From Lachnospiraceae bacterium (GTDB lineage: Bacteria > Bacillota > Clostridia > Lachnospirales > Lachnospiraceae): a DNA stretch of 64,000 nucleotides. This document shows positions 52,598-60,412 of the stretch, piece after piece. The notes beneath the pieces are model-generated. The model was not told the origin of the DNA. It did not search any database and saw only the letters and a list, made by a program, of their open reading frames with translations. The translations under genes and the position numbers were made by a program. Position 1 is the first letter of the stretch; every line of letters begins with the position of its first letter. Location of the stretch: assembly GCA_910574715.1 (NCBI GenBank), contig CAJTCH010000003.1:1-64000 (forward strand). The letters are read 5' to 3'.

Positions 52598-54193
52598 TCA
52601 GATCAGGCTCTCGATCGCCGCCTTCTCAATAGCAATGCCCGTCTTATACCTCTCAGTAAATACTTCGTATCCCTCTACGTCCTTTGCATCAGGTTCCATC
52701 CGGCTGCCTTCGTTGCCCTCGAACACCTTCTTCGCCAGATAATCCTCCAGAGTCTCCCCGTCGGCTCTGTTCTTCATGTAAGCAGCGAGAAGCGCCATTC
52801 CCCAAGGCCCCCCTTCGCCTGCCGTCTCCATAACGGATACCGGCGCGTTGATAGCCGCCGCAAGAATCCTCTGTCCGACGCCCTTGGTCTTGAATAACCC
52901 TCCGTGGCCGAGCATCGAGTCGATCTCCACATTCTCTTCCTTCTGCAGAAGATCCATACCTACCTTGATCGCCCCAAGCGCAGTAAATAGGTTCACGCGC
53001 ATGAAGTTCGCCAGATTGAAATTACTCTTCGGCGACCTTACGAACAGCGGACGTCCCTCATCCACACCTGTGATGAATTCCCCTGAGAGATAACCGTAAG
53101 ATAACAGCCCGCCGCAGTCAGCATCGCCCTCCAGAGCCTTGTTATACAGCGTTCCGAATAACTTGTTCATATCCACTTCGATACCGAAGCTCTCTGCAAA
53201 TTCCTTGAAAATGCCTACCCACGCATTCAGGTCAGAGGTGCAGTTATTCGCATGCACCATGGCAACCAGGCTGCCGTCCGGCGTGGTCACAAGGTCGATC
53301 TCCGGATACACCTTTTTCAGTTCCTTTTCAAGCACGATCATGGCAAATACACTGGTTCCCGCGGATACGTTACCGGTACGCTTAGCAACACTGTTGGTCG
53401 CCGCCATGCCGGTCCCCGCGTCGCCTTCCGGCGGACACATCGGAATACCCGCCTCAAGATTGCCGCTCTCATCTAAGAGCCGCGCGCCTTCTTCCGTCAA
53501 GGTCCCGGCCGTCTCGCCCGCAACCATGACCTTCGGCATGATCTCTCTTAATTTCCACGGATAATTCTTGTCAGCCACCAGCTCGTCGAACTTACGGATC
53601 ATATCCTCGTTAAAATCCTTCTTCTCCACATCGATCGGGAACATACCGGACGCATCTCCGATTCCAAGCGCTTTCTCGCCGGTCAGCTTCCAGTGGATAT
53701 ATCCTGCCAGCGTAGTAAAATACGCCACATCCTTCACATGCTCTTCCTCGTTCAAAACCGCCTGATATAAGTGGGCAATACTCCACCGCACCGGAATATT
53801 ATACTGAAACAGATCGATCAGCTTCTCTGCTGCCGGACCTGTGGTACAATTCCTCCAGGTACGGAACGGCACCAGAAGCTCCCCGTCCTTGTCAAACGCC
53901 ATATATCCGTGCATCATTGCACTGAATCCGATGGAACCGATCTTCTTCAGCGTCACGCCGTACTTCTCCCGAACGTCTGCCGCCAGGTTCTTATAGCTGT
54001 CCCGAAGGCCTGTCCAGATATCGTCCAGCGAGTAGGTCCAGTTTCCATCCTCCAGACGGTTCTCCCATCCATGGTCGCCGGATGCGATCGGCGTATGATC
54101 CTCGCCGATCAGCACTGCCTTGATCCTGGTTGATCCCAACTCAATACCAAGAACGGCTCTGCCGCTCTCAATCACTTCCTTTACATTGCTCAT
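52598..54193 (-). CDS. FGGY-family sugar kinase, probable ribulokinase
   Basis: This is a 531-residue FGGY kinase. [15 protein letters not shown] is the phosphate-1 motif, [20 protein letters not shown] is the sugar-binding region, and [17 protein letters not shown] the hinge motif. By context, between araA and araD, it phosphorylates L-ribulose. In sequence it is closer to clostridial xylulokinase-like FGGY proteins than to classical AraB, so xylulose activity is possible. Confidence 0.88.
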   Translation of the reverse strand: MSNVKEVIESGRAVLGIELGSTRIKAVLIGEDHTPIASGDHGWENRLEDGNWTYSLDDIWTGLRDSYKNLAADVREKYGVTLKKIGSIGFSAMMHGYMAFDKDGELLVPFRTWRNCTTGPAAEKLIDLFQYNIPVRWSIAHLYQAVLNEEEHVKDVAYFTTLAGYIHWKLTGEKALGIGDASGMFPIDVEKKDFNEDMIRKFDELVADKNYPWKLREIMPKVMVAGETAGTLTEEGARLLDESGNLEAGIPMCPPEGDAGTGMAATNSVAKRTGNVSAGTSVFAMIVLEKELKKVYPEIDLVTTPDGSLVAMVHANNCTSDLNAWVGIFKEFAESFGIEVDMNKLFGTLYNKALEGDADCGGLLSYGYLSGEFITGVDEGRPLFVRSPKSNFNLANFMRVNLFTALGAIKVGMDLLQKEENVEIDSMLGHGGLFKTKGVGQRILAAAINAPVSVMETAGEGGPWGMALLAAYMKNRADGETLEDYLAKKVFEGNEGSRMEPDAKDVEGYEVFTERYKTGIAIEKAAIESLI

Positions 54194-54208
54194 GCTGCTC
54201 CTCCTATC

Positions 54209-55708
54209 CTACTTGCGATACGCAACGCTGTTCCACAACAGTTCGCTCTTGAACTGGCGGATGGTCGTATCCTTGTCAATATAGACAGCTTCAATACCCA
54301 TGCACGCTGCCCAATCGCCCATCTGCTCGGAAGTCAGGTCATAAGAGAATGCAGTATGGTGCGCTCCGCCTGCCAGGATCCAAGCCTCTGCTCCTGTCTG
54401 AAGATTCGGCTGCGGCGTCCAGAATGCAGTTGCAACCGGAAGCTTCGGCATCGGCTTCTCTACCTTCTTGCAGTCCACATCATTGATGATCAGACGGAAA
54501 CGGTCTCCGAGATCGATAAGTGAAGTTGCGACCGCCGGTCCTGTCTTCGATGTGAATACCAGCCTTGCCGGATCTTCCCTGTCTCCCATGGAGAGCGGCT
54601 GTTCCTTAATACTGATCTTGCCGTCTGCAACCGTCGGGCATACCTCCAGCATATGTGCCTGCAGGATCCCTTCCTTGCCCGGAACCAGATTATAGGTATA
54701 ATCCTCCATAAATGAAGTACCCTTCGCATCCTTCATTCCCTGGGTCATGATCTTCATAAGGCGCACCATGGCAGCCGTCTTCCAGTCGCCTTCTCCGGCG
54801 AACCCGTAGCCCTTCTCCATCAATCTCTGGATCGCCAGTCCCGGGAGCTGCTTTAAGCTTCCAAGGTCTCCGAAATGCGTCACGATCGCCTGATAATTCT
54901 TCGCCTCAAGGAATCTCTCGAATCCGATCTCTATTCCTGCCTGCACCGCTACATGCTCTCTGAATTCCTTCTCATCTCTGCCTTCCAAAAGTATCTCATA
55001 CTTATCATAATATTCTTCGACCAGCGCGTCAATATCTCCTTTGGAAACTGCCTCTACTTCTGCTGCTATTTCATTGACCGGATACGCGTCGATCTCCCAG
55101 CCGAACTTGATCTGCGCCTCAACCTTATCGCCCTCTGTCACCGCAACATTCCTCATATTGTCGGCAATACGCATCACACGGATATGGCTGCTCTCGATCA
55201 CGCCCACTGCAGTGCGCATCCAGGAACCGATCTTCTTCTGGACATCCGCGTCCTCCCAGTAACCCATGATCACCTTGCGCTCCATGCCGAGACGGCTGAA
55301 GATATGACCGTACTCTCTGTCCCCGTGGGCCGCCTGATTCTCGTTCATAAAATCCATATCAATGGTGTCATACGGAATCTCCCGGTTAAACTGTGTATGG
55401 AAGTGAAGCAGCGGCTTCCTGTACTCCTGCAGGCCGAGAATCCAGGATTTGGCCGGAGAGAACGTATGCATCCAGGTGATGACTCCCGCGCAAGTCTCGT
55501 CCGTATTCGCCTCATTCAGGGTCTTTCTGATCAATTCATTGGTAATGAGCGTCGGCTTCCATACAACCTCATAAGGAAGATTGCCGGATGCATTCAGCGC
55601 CTCCACGATCTTCTGAGAATGCTCCGCCACGTGGGCCAGGCACACGTCCCCGTATAAATCCTGTGAACCTGTACAGAACCAGAACTGATAAGTTTTTGAT
55701 TTTAGCAT
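54209..55708 (-). CDS. araA: L-arabinose isomerase
   Basis: This is a 499-residue isomerase converting L-arabinose to L-ribulose. FWFCTGSQDLYG at the N-terminus, WMHTFSPAKSWILGLQEYRK, NQAAHGDREYGHIFSRLG and GFAGEGDWKTAAMVRLMKIM are family motifs with the metal-binding Glu/His. I use the ATG at 55706-55708 after GTGAGGAAATCATC. An in-frame codon at 55750 adds 14 non-conserved residues. It is the first operon gene. No transporter is adjacent. Confidence 0.95.
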   Translation of the reverse strand: MLKSKTYQFWFCTGSQDLYGDVCLAHVAEHSQKIVEALNASGNLPYEVVWKPTLITNELIRKTLNEANTDETCAGVITWMHTFSPAKSWILGLQEYRKPLLHFHTQFNREIPYDTIDMDFMNENQAAHGDREYGHIFSRLGMERKVIMGYWEDADVQKKIGSWMRTAVGVIESSHIRVMRIADNMRNVAVTEGDKVEAQIKFGWEIDAYPVNEIAAEVEAVSKGDIDALVEEYYDKYEILLEGRDEKEFREHVAVQAGIEIGFERFLEAKNYQAIVTHFGDLGSLKQLPGLAIQRLMEKGYGFAGEGDWKTAAMVRLMKIMTQGMKDAKGTSFMEDYTYNLVPGKEGILQAHMLEVCPTVADGKISIKEQPLSMGDREDPARLVFTSKTGPAVATSLIDLGDRFRLIINDVDCKKVEKPMPKLPVATAFWTPQPNLQTGAEAWILAGGAHHTAFSYDLTSEQMGDWAACMGIEAVYIDKDTTIRQFKSELLWNSVAYRK

Positions 55709-55867
55709 GATGATTTCCTCACTTTCTTGAAAATGTATTCGGCGCAGCATAACGGCTCATCCGCCATCCCGGCCAAATACACGCCTTATATCTATCTGAT
55801 CTTATTATATAGATATCCGTCAATTCTCTGCAAGTTCATAACTCTGCCTGTTCACAGAAAAAGTTAC

Positions 55868-56118
55868 CTAATCCGACTCCCATGGAAGTTCAATCCGCAG
55901 AATCCTTGACGGTCTTCCTTTGCCCCTGGTCTGTTTCCCGGCAACAGCCGCATATCCCTCTTTTTCTAAGTGCGCAATAATCCGATTCACACTGCGCGGG
56001 ATTTTGCTTCAAGGGTCGTATTGCCGATCCCGACCCCTATATAGACAGTATTGTCCGGGAAACGCCGTCCAAGCCGGCCGAATTCCCAATATGTAGAATC
56101 CTTTAGAAATACATTCAT
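55868..56118 (-). pseudogene. frameshifted winged-helix regulator remnant upstream of araA
   Basis: Reading from ATG 56116-56118 one frame gives DSTYWEFGRLGRRFPDNTVY to GNTTLEAK then stops. The next frame continues IPRSVNRIIAHLEKEGYAAV, then GKQTRGKGRPSRILRIELPW to TAG 55868. Adding one A in the A run at 56001-56006 would join them as TTLEAKIPRSVNRIIAHLEK, a clean winged-helix segment. So this is a regulator gene broken by a single-base slip, or a sequencing error. It may once have controlled the ara operon. Confidence 0.45.
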
Positions 56119-56179
56119 CAAGGAATTTCTTGATGTTGAAATAAACTCAAAATCGGTCAAAATCGGATTAAAATGCATC

Positions 56180-56208
56180 TTGCAATAAAAAAATGCATAT
56201 GCTATAAT
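56180..56208 (+). promoter_or_regulatory. promoter of the antisense RNA
   Basis: TTGCAA (56180-56185), 17-bp spacer, TATAAT (56203-56208). No ORF of note follows before the hairpin at 56257-56293. Confidence 0.6.
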
Positions 56209-56214
56209 GCCGGT

Positions 56215-56303
56215 AGGCAAAAAGACAAGGAATATTTTCATTGTGGCACAATGAACGAACCCCCGGATGTATTGGTGGTACATCCGGGGGTTCTTCCTCT
56301 TTT
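56215..56303 (+). ncRNA. candidate antitoxin (antisense) RNA
   Basis: An ~85-nt transcript is predicted from the promoter at 56180-56208 to the hairpin and T-rich tail at 56257-56303. It converges with the 28-aa toxin-like gene and would share the terminator hairpin sequence with the toxin mRNA 3' end, the layout of Fst/TxpA/CD2517-type type I systems. Confidence 0.45.
56257..56293. terminator. shared terminator hairpin of the toxin/antisense locus
   Basis: GAACCCCCGGATGTA and TACATCCGGGGGTTC are a perfect 15-bp inverted repeat with a 7-base loop, followed on the plus strand by TTCCTCTTTT. It lies between the convergent RNAs. Confidence 0.75.
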
Positions 56304-56336
56304 ACGGAGAAGTCATCCGTTTGGGCTGGTTACCGA

Positions 56337-56423
56337 TTACTTATCGCCGTCCAACCACTTGATGACGTAGTGGCATACAACGCCAGCCATAACGGCGACA
56401 TAAAAAGACAGAAATACTTCCAT
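56337..56423 (-). CDS. 28-aa hydrophobic toxin-like peptide (candidate type I toxin)
   Basis: ATG at 56421-56423 follows GGAAGGGGGTGCCGCAA. The peptide is MEVFLSFYVAVMAGVVCHYV then IKWLDGDK: one membrane helix followed by a short charged end. This is the shape of small Firmicute type I toxins. A TTGTGG-17-TATAAT promoter lies 47 bp upstream (56471-56499, minus). The gene is too short for normal ORF calling. Confidence 0.55.
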   Translation of the reverse strand: MEVFLSFYVAVMAGVVCHYVIKWLDGDK

Positions 56424-56470
56424 TTGCGGCACCCCCTTCCTGTTCCGGTATAGGGGCGGTAACACATATA

Positions 56471-56499
56471 ATTATACCTGTATTTACTTTGATCCACAA
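56471..56499 (-). promoter_or_regulatory. promoter of the toxin-like gene
   Basis: On the minus strand TTGTGG (56494-56499), 17-bp spacer, TATAAT (56471-56476), giving a leader of about 40 nt. Confidence 0.55.
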
Positions 56500-56604
56500 T
56501 ATCCAAGCATTCGACATCTTTCGACCTGTCTTCCGGCCAAGTAACAGTTTAGCAAGTGCACGGATCTACCTGAACTGCTGCCTGGCAAATCCGCAATTTC
56601 AGAT

Positions 56605-56633
56605 TGACAATTGGCTTCCTGTATGACATACTT
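56605..56633 (+). promoter_or_regulatory. MATE gene promoter
   Basis: TTGACA (56605-56610), 17-bp spacer, CATACT (56628-56633). This leaves an untranslated leader of almost 190 nt before the MATE start. Confidence 0.55.
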
Positions 56634-56680
56634 ATTTCAAACCTACATGGAGTGGATTTTTAAAGAGTTATCTTTTTTCG

Positions 56681-56717
56681 CCACACGATTGCATGCATGC
56701 ATTTGTGTGGTATTTTT
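56681..56717 (+). promoter_or_regulatory. terminator-like hairpin in the MATE leader
   Basis: CCACAC and GTGTGG (56681-56686, 56705-56710) enclose the self-complementary GCATGCATGC and are followed by TATTTTT. It lies between promoter and gene, so it can act as an attenuator. A second short inverted repeat (CCAGG/CCTGG) lies further on, near 56758-56782. No known riboswitch class is recognised. Confidence 0.45.
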
Positions 56718-56828
56718 ATGTTGGAAACTAAATACCCCGAGGCAGCCGCCGGATATCCAGGCATGCAGGCATGGATACCTGGCCCGTTGTTTTGCGGGAA
56801 TAATTCCAGACGAAGGAGGAATAAGATT

Positions 56829-58151
56829 ATGGAACAAACATTCATGAAAGAGAAGAAGATTCTGCCGCTTGTGCTGTCTATGTCCCTGCCCATGGTCATA
56901 TCCATGGCGGTCAACTCACTTTACAATATCGTAGACAGTTATTTCGTGGCCAAATTAAGCGAGGACGCCATGACGGCGCTGGCACTGGTCTACCCCATCC
57001 AGAACATGATCAACGCCATCGCCATCGGTTTCTCTATAGGGATCAATGCAAGCGCGGCATATTTCCTTGGAGCAAATGACTCTGTCCGCACGAGCAAGAC
57101 CGCAACCCAGGGAACCTTCTTAAGCCTCCTTCACGGCGTGGCTCTGACGGTACTGTCCATCGCTGTCATGCCTGCATTCCTTGGTATGTTTTCTTCTGAT
57201 GACGCGGTGATCAAAATGGCACTCGAGTATTCGAACCGAGCGTTCCTGTTCTCTCCGGTCATCGCCCTGACACTGGTATACGAGAAGCTCTTCCAAGCTG
57301 TCGGCAAGATGAAGGTCTCCATGCTCTGTATGATGTGCGGCTTCATCGCCAATATTATCCTGGATCCGCTGATGATCTTCGGGATCGGGTTCTTCCCTGC
57401 CATGGGAATCGCCGGAGCCGCCTACGCCACCGGAATCGGCCAGGTATTCTCTCTTGCCGTCTATTATCTGTGCAGCAAGATCAGCCCCATTCCCATTAAG
57501 ATCGAACGGAAATACTGGAAGCCGGAGAAAAATATAGCGGCAAGATTATATTCCGTCGGCATCTCGGCAACCCTGACTCTGGCGCTCCCGTCTCTGCTGA
57601 TCTCTGTATTGAACGGCATCCTTGCAGGCTTCTCAGAGACATATGTACTTGTACTAGGCGTCTATTATAAGCTTCAGACCTTCATCTACCTGACGGCAAA
57701 CGGAATCATCCAGGGAATCCGGCCATTGATGGGGTACAACTACGGCGCGGGTGAGAAAGAGCGTGTCCAGAAGATCTTTCGGACCTCTCTTGCCCTTACC
57801 ATGGGGGTCATGGTAGTCGGAACTTTCTTGTCCTGGCTGTTCCCGGCAAGCTTATTCGGCATGTTCACCTCCAACCCGCAGACCATTAAGATCGGCGTCA
57901 CTGCCCTTCATATCATCAGTCTCGGATTCGTGGTATCCGCAGTCTCTATTACCTGCTGCGGAGCCTTGGAGGGTCTGGGCAAGGGCACACCGTCTCTGTG
58001 TATCTCCCTGCTTCGATATGCAGTCGTCATCATACCGGCGGCATATATATTGAGTAAGTTCATCGGCGCAGACGGAGTGTGGTACGCCTTCTGCTTCACG
58101 GAATTCGTTACGGCAGGGCTTGCATATATTATTTACAAAAAAAGCTCTTGA
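56829..58151 (+). CDS. MATE-family multidrug efflux transporter
   Basis: This is a 440-residue protein with 12 predicted TM helices in two homologous halves. LPLVLSMSLPMVISMAVNSL begins helix 1, SIGINASAAYFLGANDS the first loop, and GIIQGIRPLMGYNYGAGEKE is the repeated family motif in the second half. It exports drugs or metabolites against Na+ or H+. I use the ATG at 56829-56831 after GAAGGAGGAATAAGATT. The open frame extends back into the structured leader, which I do not consider coding. Confidence 0.92.
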   Translation: MEQTFMKEKKILPLVLSMSLPMVISMAVNSLYNIVDSYFVAKLSEDAMTALALVYPIQNMINAIAIGFSIGINASAAYFLGANDSVRTSKTATQGTFLSLLHGVALTVLSIAVMPAFLGMFSSDDAVIKMALEYSNRAFLFSPVIALTLVYEKLFQAVGKMKVSMLCMMCGFIANIILDPLMIFGIGFFPAMGIAGAAYATGIGQVFSLAVYYLCSKISPIPIKIERKYWKPEKNIAARLYSVGISATLTLALPSLLISVLNGILAGFSETYVLVLGVYYKLQTFIYLTANGIIQGIRPLMGYNYGAGEKERVQKIFRTSLALTMGVMVVGTFLSWLFPASLFGMFTSNPQTIKIGVTALHIISLGFVVSAVSITCCGALEGLGKGTPSLCISLLRYAVVIIPAAYILSKFIGADGVWYAFCFTEFVTAGLAYIIYKKSS

Positions 58152-58182
58152 AAAAAATATAATTTTATAGTAATATCGCAAT

Positions 58183-58275
58183 TAGCATATATACAGCGGG
58201 AATCAGGTGCGAATCCTGAGCGATGGGGTCACTGTGAGGACTATGTCCGTAGCCAGAATACCTGTATATGTGTAG
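58183..58275 (+). promoter_or_regulatory. cobalamin (B12) riboswitch
   Basis: The aptamer shows P1 CATATATACAG/CTGTATATGTG (58186-58272) and the class signature GGGAATCAGGTGCGAATCC, GGGGTCACTGTG and GTAGCCAGAATACCTG. A following hairpin TAGAATG/CATTCTA (58273-58305) and GCTATGT/ACATAGC near 58360-58377 could form the expression platform. A TTGAAA-17-TAATAT promoter lies just upstream. It controls the DUF4430 and ECF genes. Confidence 0.9.
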
Positions 58276-58413
58276 AATGGGGCTTCCGTCCAAAGCGAAA
58301 CATTCTATCCTCTATTGCACTATTATTGGAAGAAGTTTGAGTCCCCTTTTACCATAACGCTATGTTTTTGACATAGCAAAAAAACACACAGCATACAAAA
58401 AGGAGGCACAAAA

Positions 58414-58827
58414 ATGGAAAACAACACACAAAAACACTCAGCCAAAAAAACTCTCTTACTGATCGCAGCATTGGTGATCGCAGCAGCAGCCATGTTCTGC
58501 ATTTACAAGGTATTTATCCCTAAGGGGCAGACCGGCGCCAAAGAGATCACCGTAACCGTCGTACATGCGGATCAGTCTTCAAAAGATTTCGTCTATCAGA
58601 CCGACGAGGCTTACCTCGGCGCAGTCATAGAAGCAGAAGGCCTTGTAGAAGGAACCGACGGAGATTACGGTTTGTTTATCACTTCCGTTGACGGCGAAAC
58701 GGCAGACGACTCGAAGGAACAGTGGTGGTGCATTACCAAAGGCGGCGAATCCGTCAACACCTCTGCTGACCAGACTCCAATCGAGAACGGCGACCAGTTT
58801 GAGCTGACTATGATGGAAGGTTATTAA
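58414..58827 (+). CDS. membrane-anchored DUF4430 (transcobalamin-like) protein
   Basis: This is a 137-residue protein with one N-terminal TM anchor (~13-32, LLLIAALVIAAAAMFCIYKV) and an external DUF4430 domain (~43-137). Diagnostic segments are VVHADQSSKDFVYQTDEAYL, GDYGLFITSVDGETADDSKE, QWWCITKGGESV and a final DQFELTMMEGY. The fold is related to the C-terminal domain of transcobalamin/intrinsic factor. Directly behind a cobalamin riboswitch and before an ECF S component, it is a good candidate surface binder for a corrinoid. AAAAAGGAGGCACAAAA precedes the ATG. Confidence 0.85.
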   Translation: MENNTQKHSAKKTLLLIAALVIAAAAMFCIYKVFIPKGQTGAKEITVTVVHADQSSKDFVYQTDEAYLGAVIEAEGLVEGTDGDYGLFITSVDGETADDSKEQWWCITKGGESVNTSADQTPIENGDQFELTMMEGY

Positions 58828-58835
58828 AACAGGCA

Positions 58836-59324
58836 ATGGAGAACAACAAGGAACTTGTGAGCATGGGATTTCTCAGCGCTATCCTGCTTATCGGACAGGT
58901 TGGGATGTCCTACCTTCCTAATATAGAGATCGTATCCCTCTTAATCTACATATATACCCAGGTCTACCGTAAGAAAGTCTTCTTCATTATCTATGTGTTC
59001 GTATTCCTGGAGGGCTGTATCTACGGCTTTGGTCTCTGGTGGTTCGGATATCTGTATATCTGGAGCGTTCTGGCGCTGATCGTTCTCTGGAACGGCAGAC
59101 AGCAGACTTCTGTAATTATGACTGCTGTGATTCTCGGCGCATATGGGCTTTCTTTTGGAATGTTATATGCCCTGCCTTATTTTATTGCCGGAGGCTGGGC
59201 GGCCGGGTTCTCCTACTGGGTATCTGGAATTCCTTTTGATCTGCTCCATTGTGCGGGAAATGTTGCCGTATCCCTGATATGTTACCGGCCGCTTCGGACG
59301 CTTCTTGGGAAGCTTAAGAGATGA
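58836..59324 (+). CDS. ECF transporter S component, probable corrinoid uptake
   Basis: This is a 162-residue membrane protein with about six TM helices (ILLIGQVGMSYLP, IVSLLIYIYTQVYRKKVFFI, GCIYGFGLWWFGYLYIWSVL) and the ending GGWAAGFSYWVSGIPFDLLH then GNVAVSLICY, typical of ECF substrate-binding S subunits. No EcfA/EcfT genes are adjacent, so it would share a common energising module encoded elsewhere. The riboswitch and DUF4430 partner point to a cobamide as substrate. It lies 8 bp after the DUF4430 gene. Confidence 0.8.
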   Translation: MENNKELVSMGFLSAILLIGQVGMSYLPNIEIVSLLIYIYTQVYRKKVFFIIYVFVFLEGCIYGFGLWWFGYLYIWSVLALIVLWNGRQQTSVIMTAVILGAYGLSFGMLYALPYFIAGGWAAGFSYWVSGIPFDLLHCAGNVAVSLICYRPLRTLLGKLKR

Positions 59325-59347
59325 TAATTGCCAAGGAGGCTGTTACA

Positions 59348-60412
59348 TTGACACTATCTGAATTATGCACTTACATCACCAGATATGAGAGAGCGCCGCT
59401 GCCTCCCGACCATAAGATGGGGCCGCGTCTTGTCTGCCCGGAATATTCAAAGTCTGACTGGGAGGTCAAGACTTATCCGCTGCCTCTTAAGGAGCGGATC
59501 TTTGCACTGTGCTGGAACATAGACGCTTCCCATCCGGCGCAGACCTTACACGCTACCCTCCATCCGGCGCCGGAGCCTTTCTGTTACCGGCTTAATTTTC
59601 ATTCCGGTGAACGGACGCAGCTTCACACGCATGATTACATCGAACTCGCCTATGTGGTTGAGGGTGAATTCCGCCAGAGGATCTTAAGCCATGACATCAC
59701 ATTTTCCAAGGGCGATCTGTGCCTGATCGACAAGAACTGCCTGCATCAGGACTACCTGTTAGACCAGCCTGCCGTCATCTTATTCCTTGGAATTGCCAAC
59801 GACATGTTCACCGAGATCATGGATGAAAATGTCGCCACACAGAAGATCATCTACTTCCTGCAGTCCGCGCTGCTCAAACAGAAGGATCTGCAGCAATATC
59901 TGCATTTCCGCCCAGGCTCCGATCCCGGCGCGGCAGCCGAATTAGAGAGCTGCCTCTGCCTCCTGCTGAATGAACTGCACGATAACAAGATCGGCTCACA
60001 CTATATCTGCAAGGGACTGCTGCTGCGCATTTTTCGCATCATCAGCACCCGCTATGACTTTTCGCTGTCCAAAGAACAGCGAAAAACCATGAACTGGATC
60101 GTATTTGAAGAGATATCGGATTACATCAAGCGCCATTTTGCCACAGTCACCATCCAGGAGTTAGTCCGGGAATTTCACTTCCAGGAAGACTACTTTAACC
60201 GGCTCATCAAGAGCAAGACCGGGCTTACTTACTCTGCCTATGTACAGCAGATCCGCCTCGAGCGTGCGGCGCATATGCTGATTTCTACCGATAAAAGCGT
60301 AGATGAGATCACAGAATCGGTCGGCTACCGCAACAAAGGATATTTCTATAAGATATTCCAGGAAAAATACGGCGCCACACCTTCCAGATACCGGAAACAG
60401 ATCACTCACTGA
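59348..60412 (+). CDS. AraC-family regulator with cupin domain
   Basis: This is a 354-residue regulator. A cupin-like sensor domain (~90-165, LHTHDYIELAYVVEGEFRQR) is followed by a helical linker. The C-terminal double HTH (~255-350) contains VRIELAREFHFQEDYFNRLI-like LVREFHFQEDYFNRLIKSKT and ITESVGYRNKGYFYKIFQEK. I favour the TTG at 59348 because AAGGAGG lies 8 bp before it. An ATG at 59321 overlapping the S-component stop (ATGA) is the alternative. It seems to be in the riboswitch operon. Confidence 0.85.
   Translation: MTLSELCTYITRYERAPLPPDHKMGPRLVCPEYSKSDWEVKTYPLPLKERIFALCWNIDASHPAQTLHATLHPAPEPFCYRLNFHSGERTQLHTHDYIELAYVVEGEFRQRILSHDITFSKGDLCLIDKNCLHQDYLLDQPAVILFLGIANDMFTEIMDENVATQKIIYFLQSALLKQKDLQQYLHFRPGSDPGAAAELESCLCLLLNELHDNKIGSHYICKGLLLRIFRIISTRYDFSLSKEQRKTMNWIVFEEISDYIKRHFATVTIQELVREFHFQEDYFNRLIKSKTGLTYSAYVQQIRLERAAHMLISTDKSVDEITESVGYRNKGYFYKIFQEKYGATPSRYRKQITH

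Noticed and set aside
56697-56828. 44-codon N-terminal extension of the MATE frame
   Set aside because: The extension lies in an inverted-repeat leader, has no ribosome site, and normal MATE homology starts at the ATG after GGAGGAATAAGATT.
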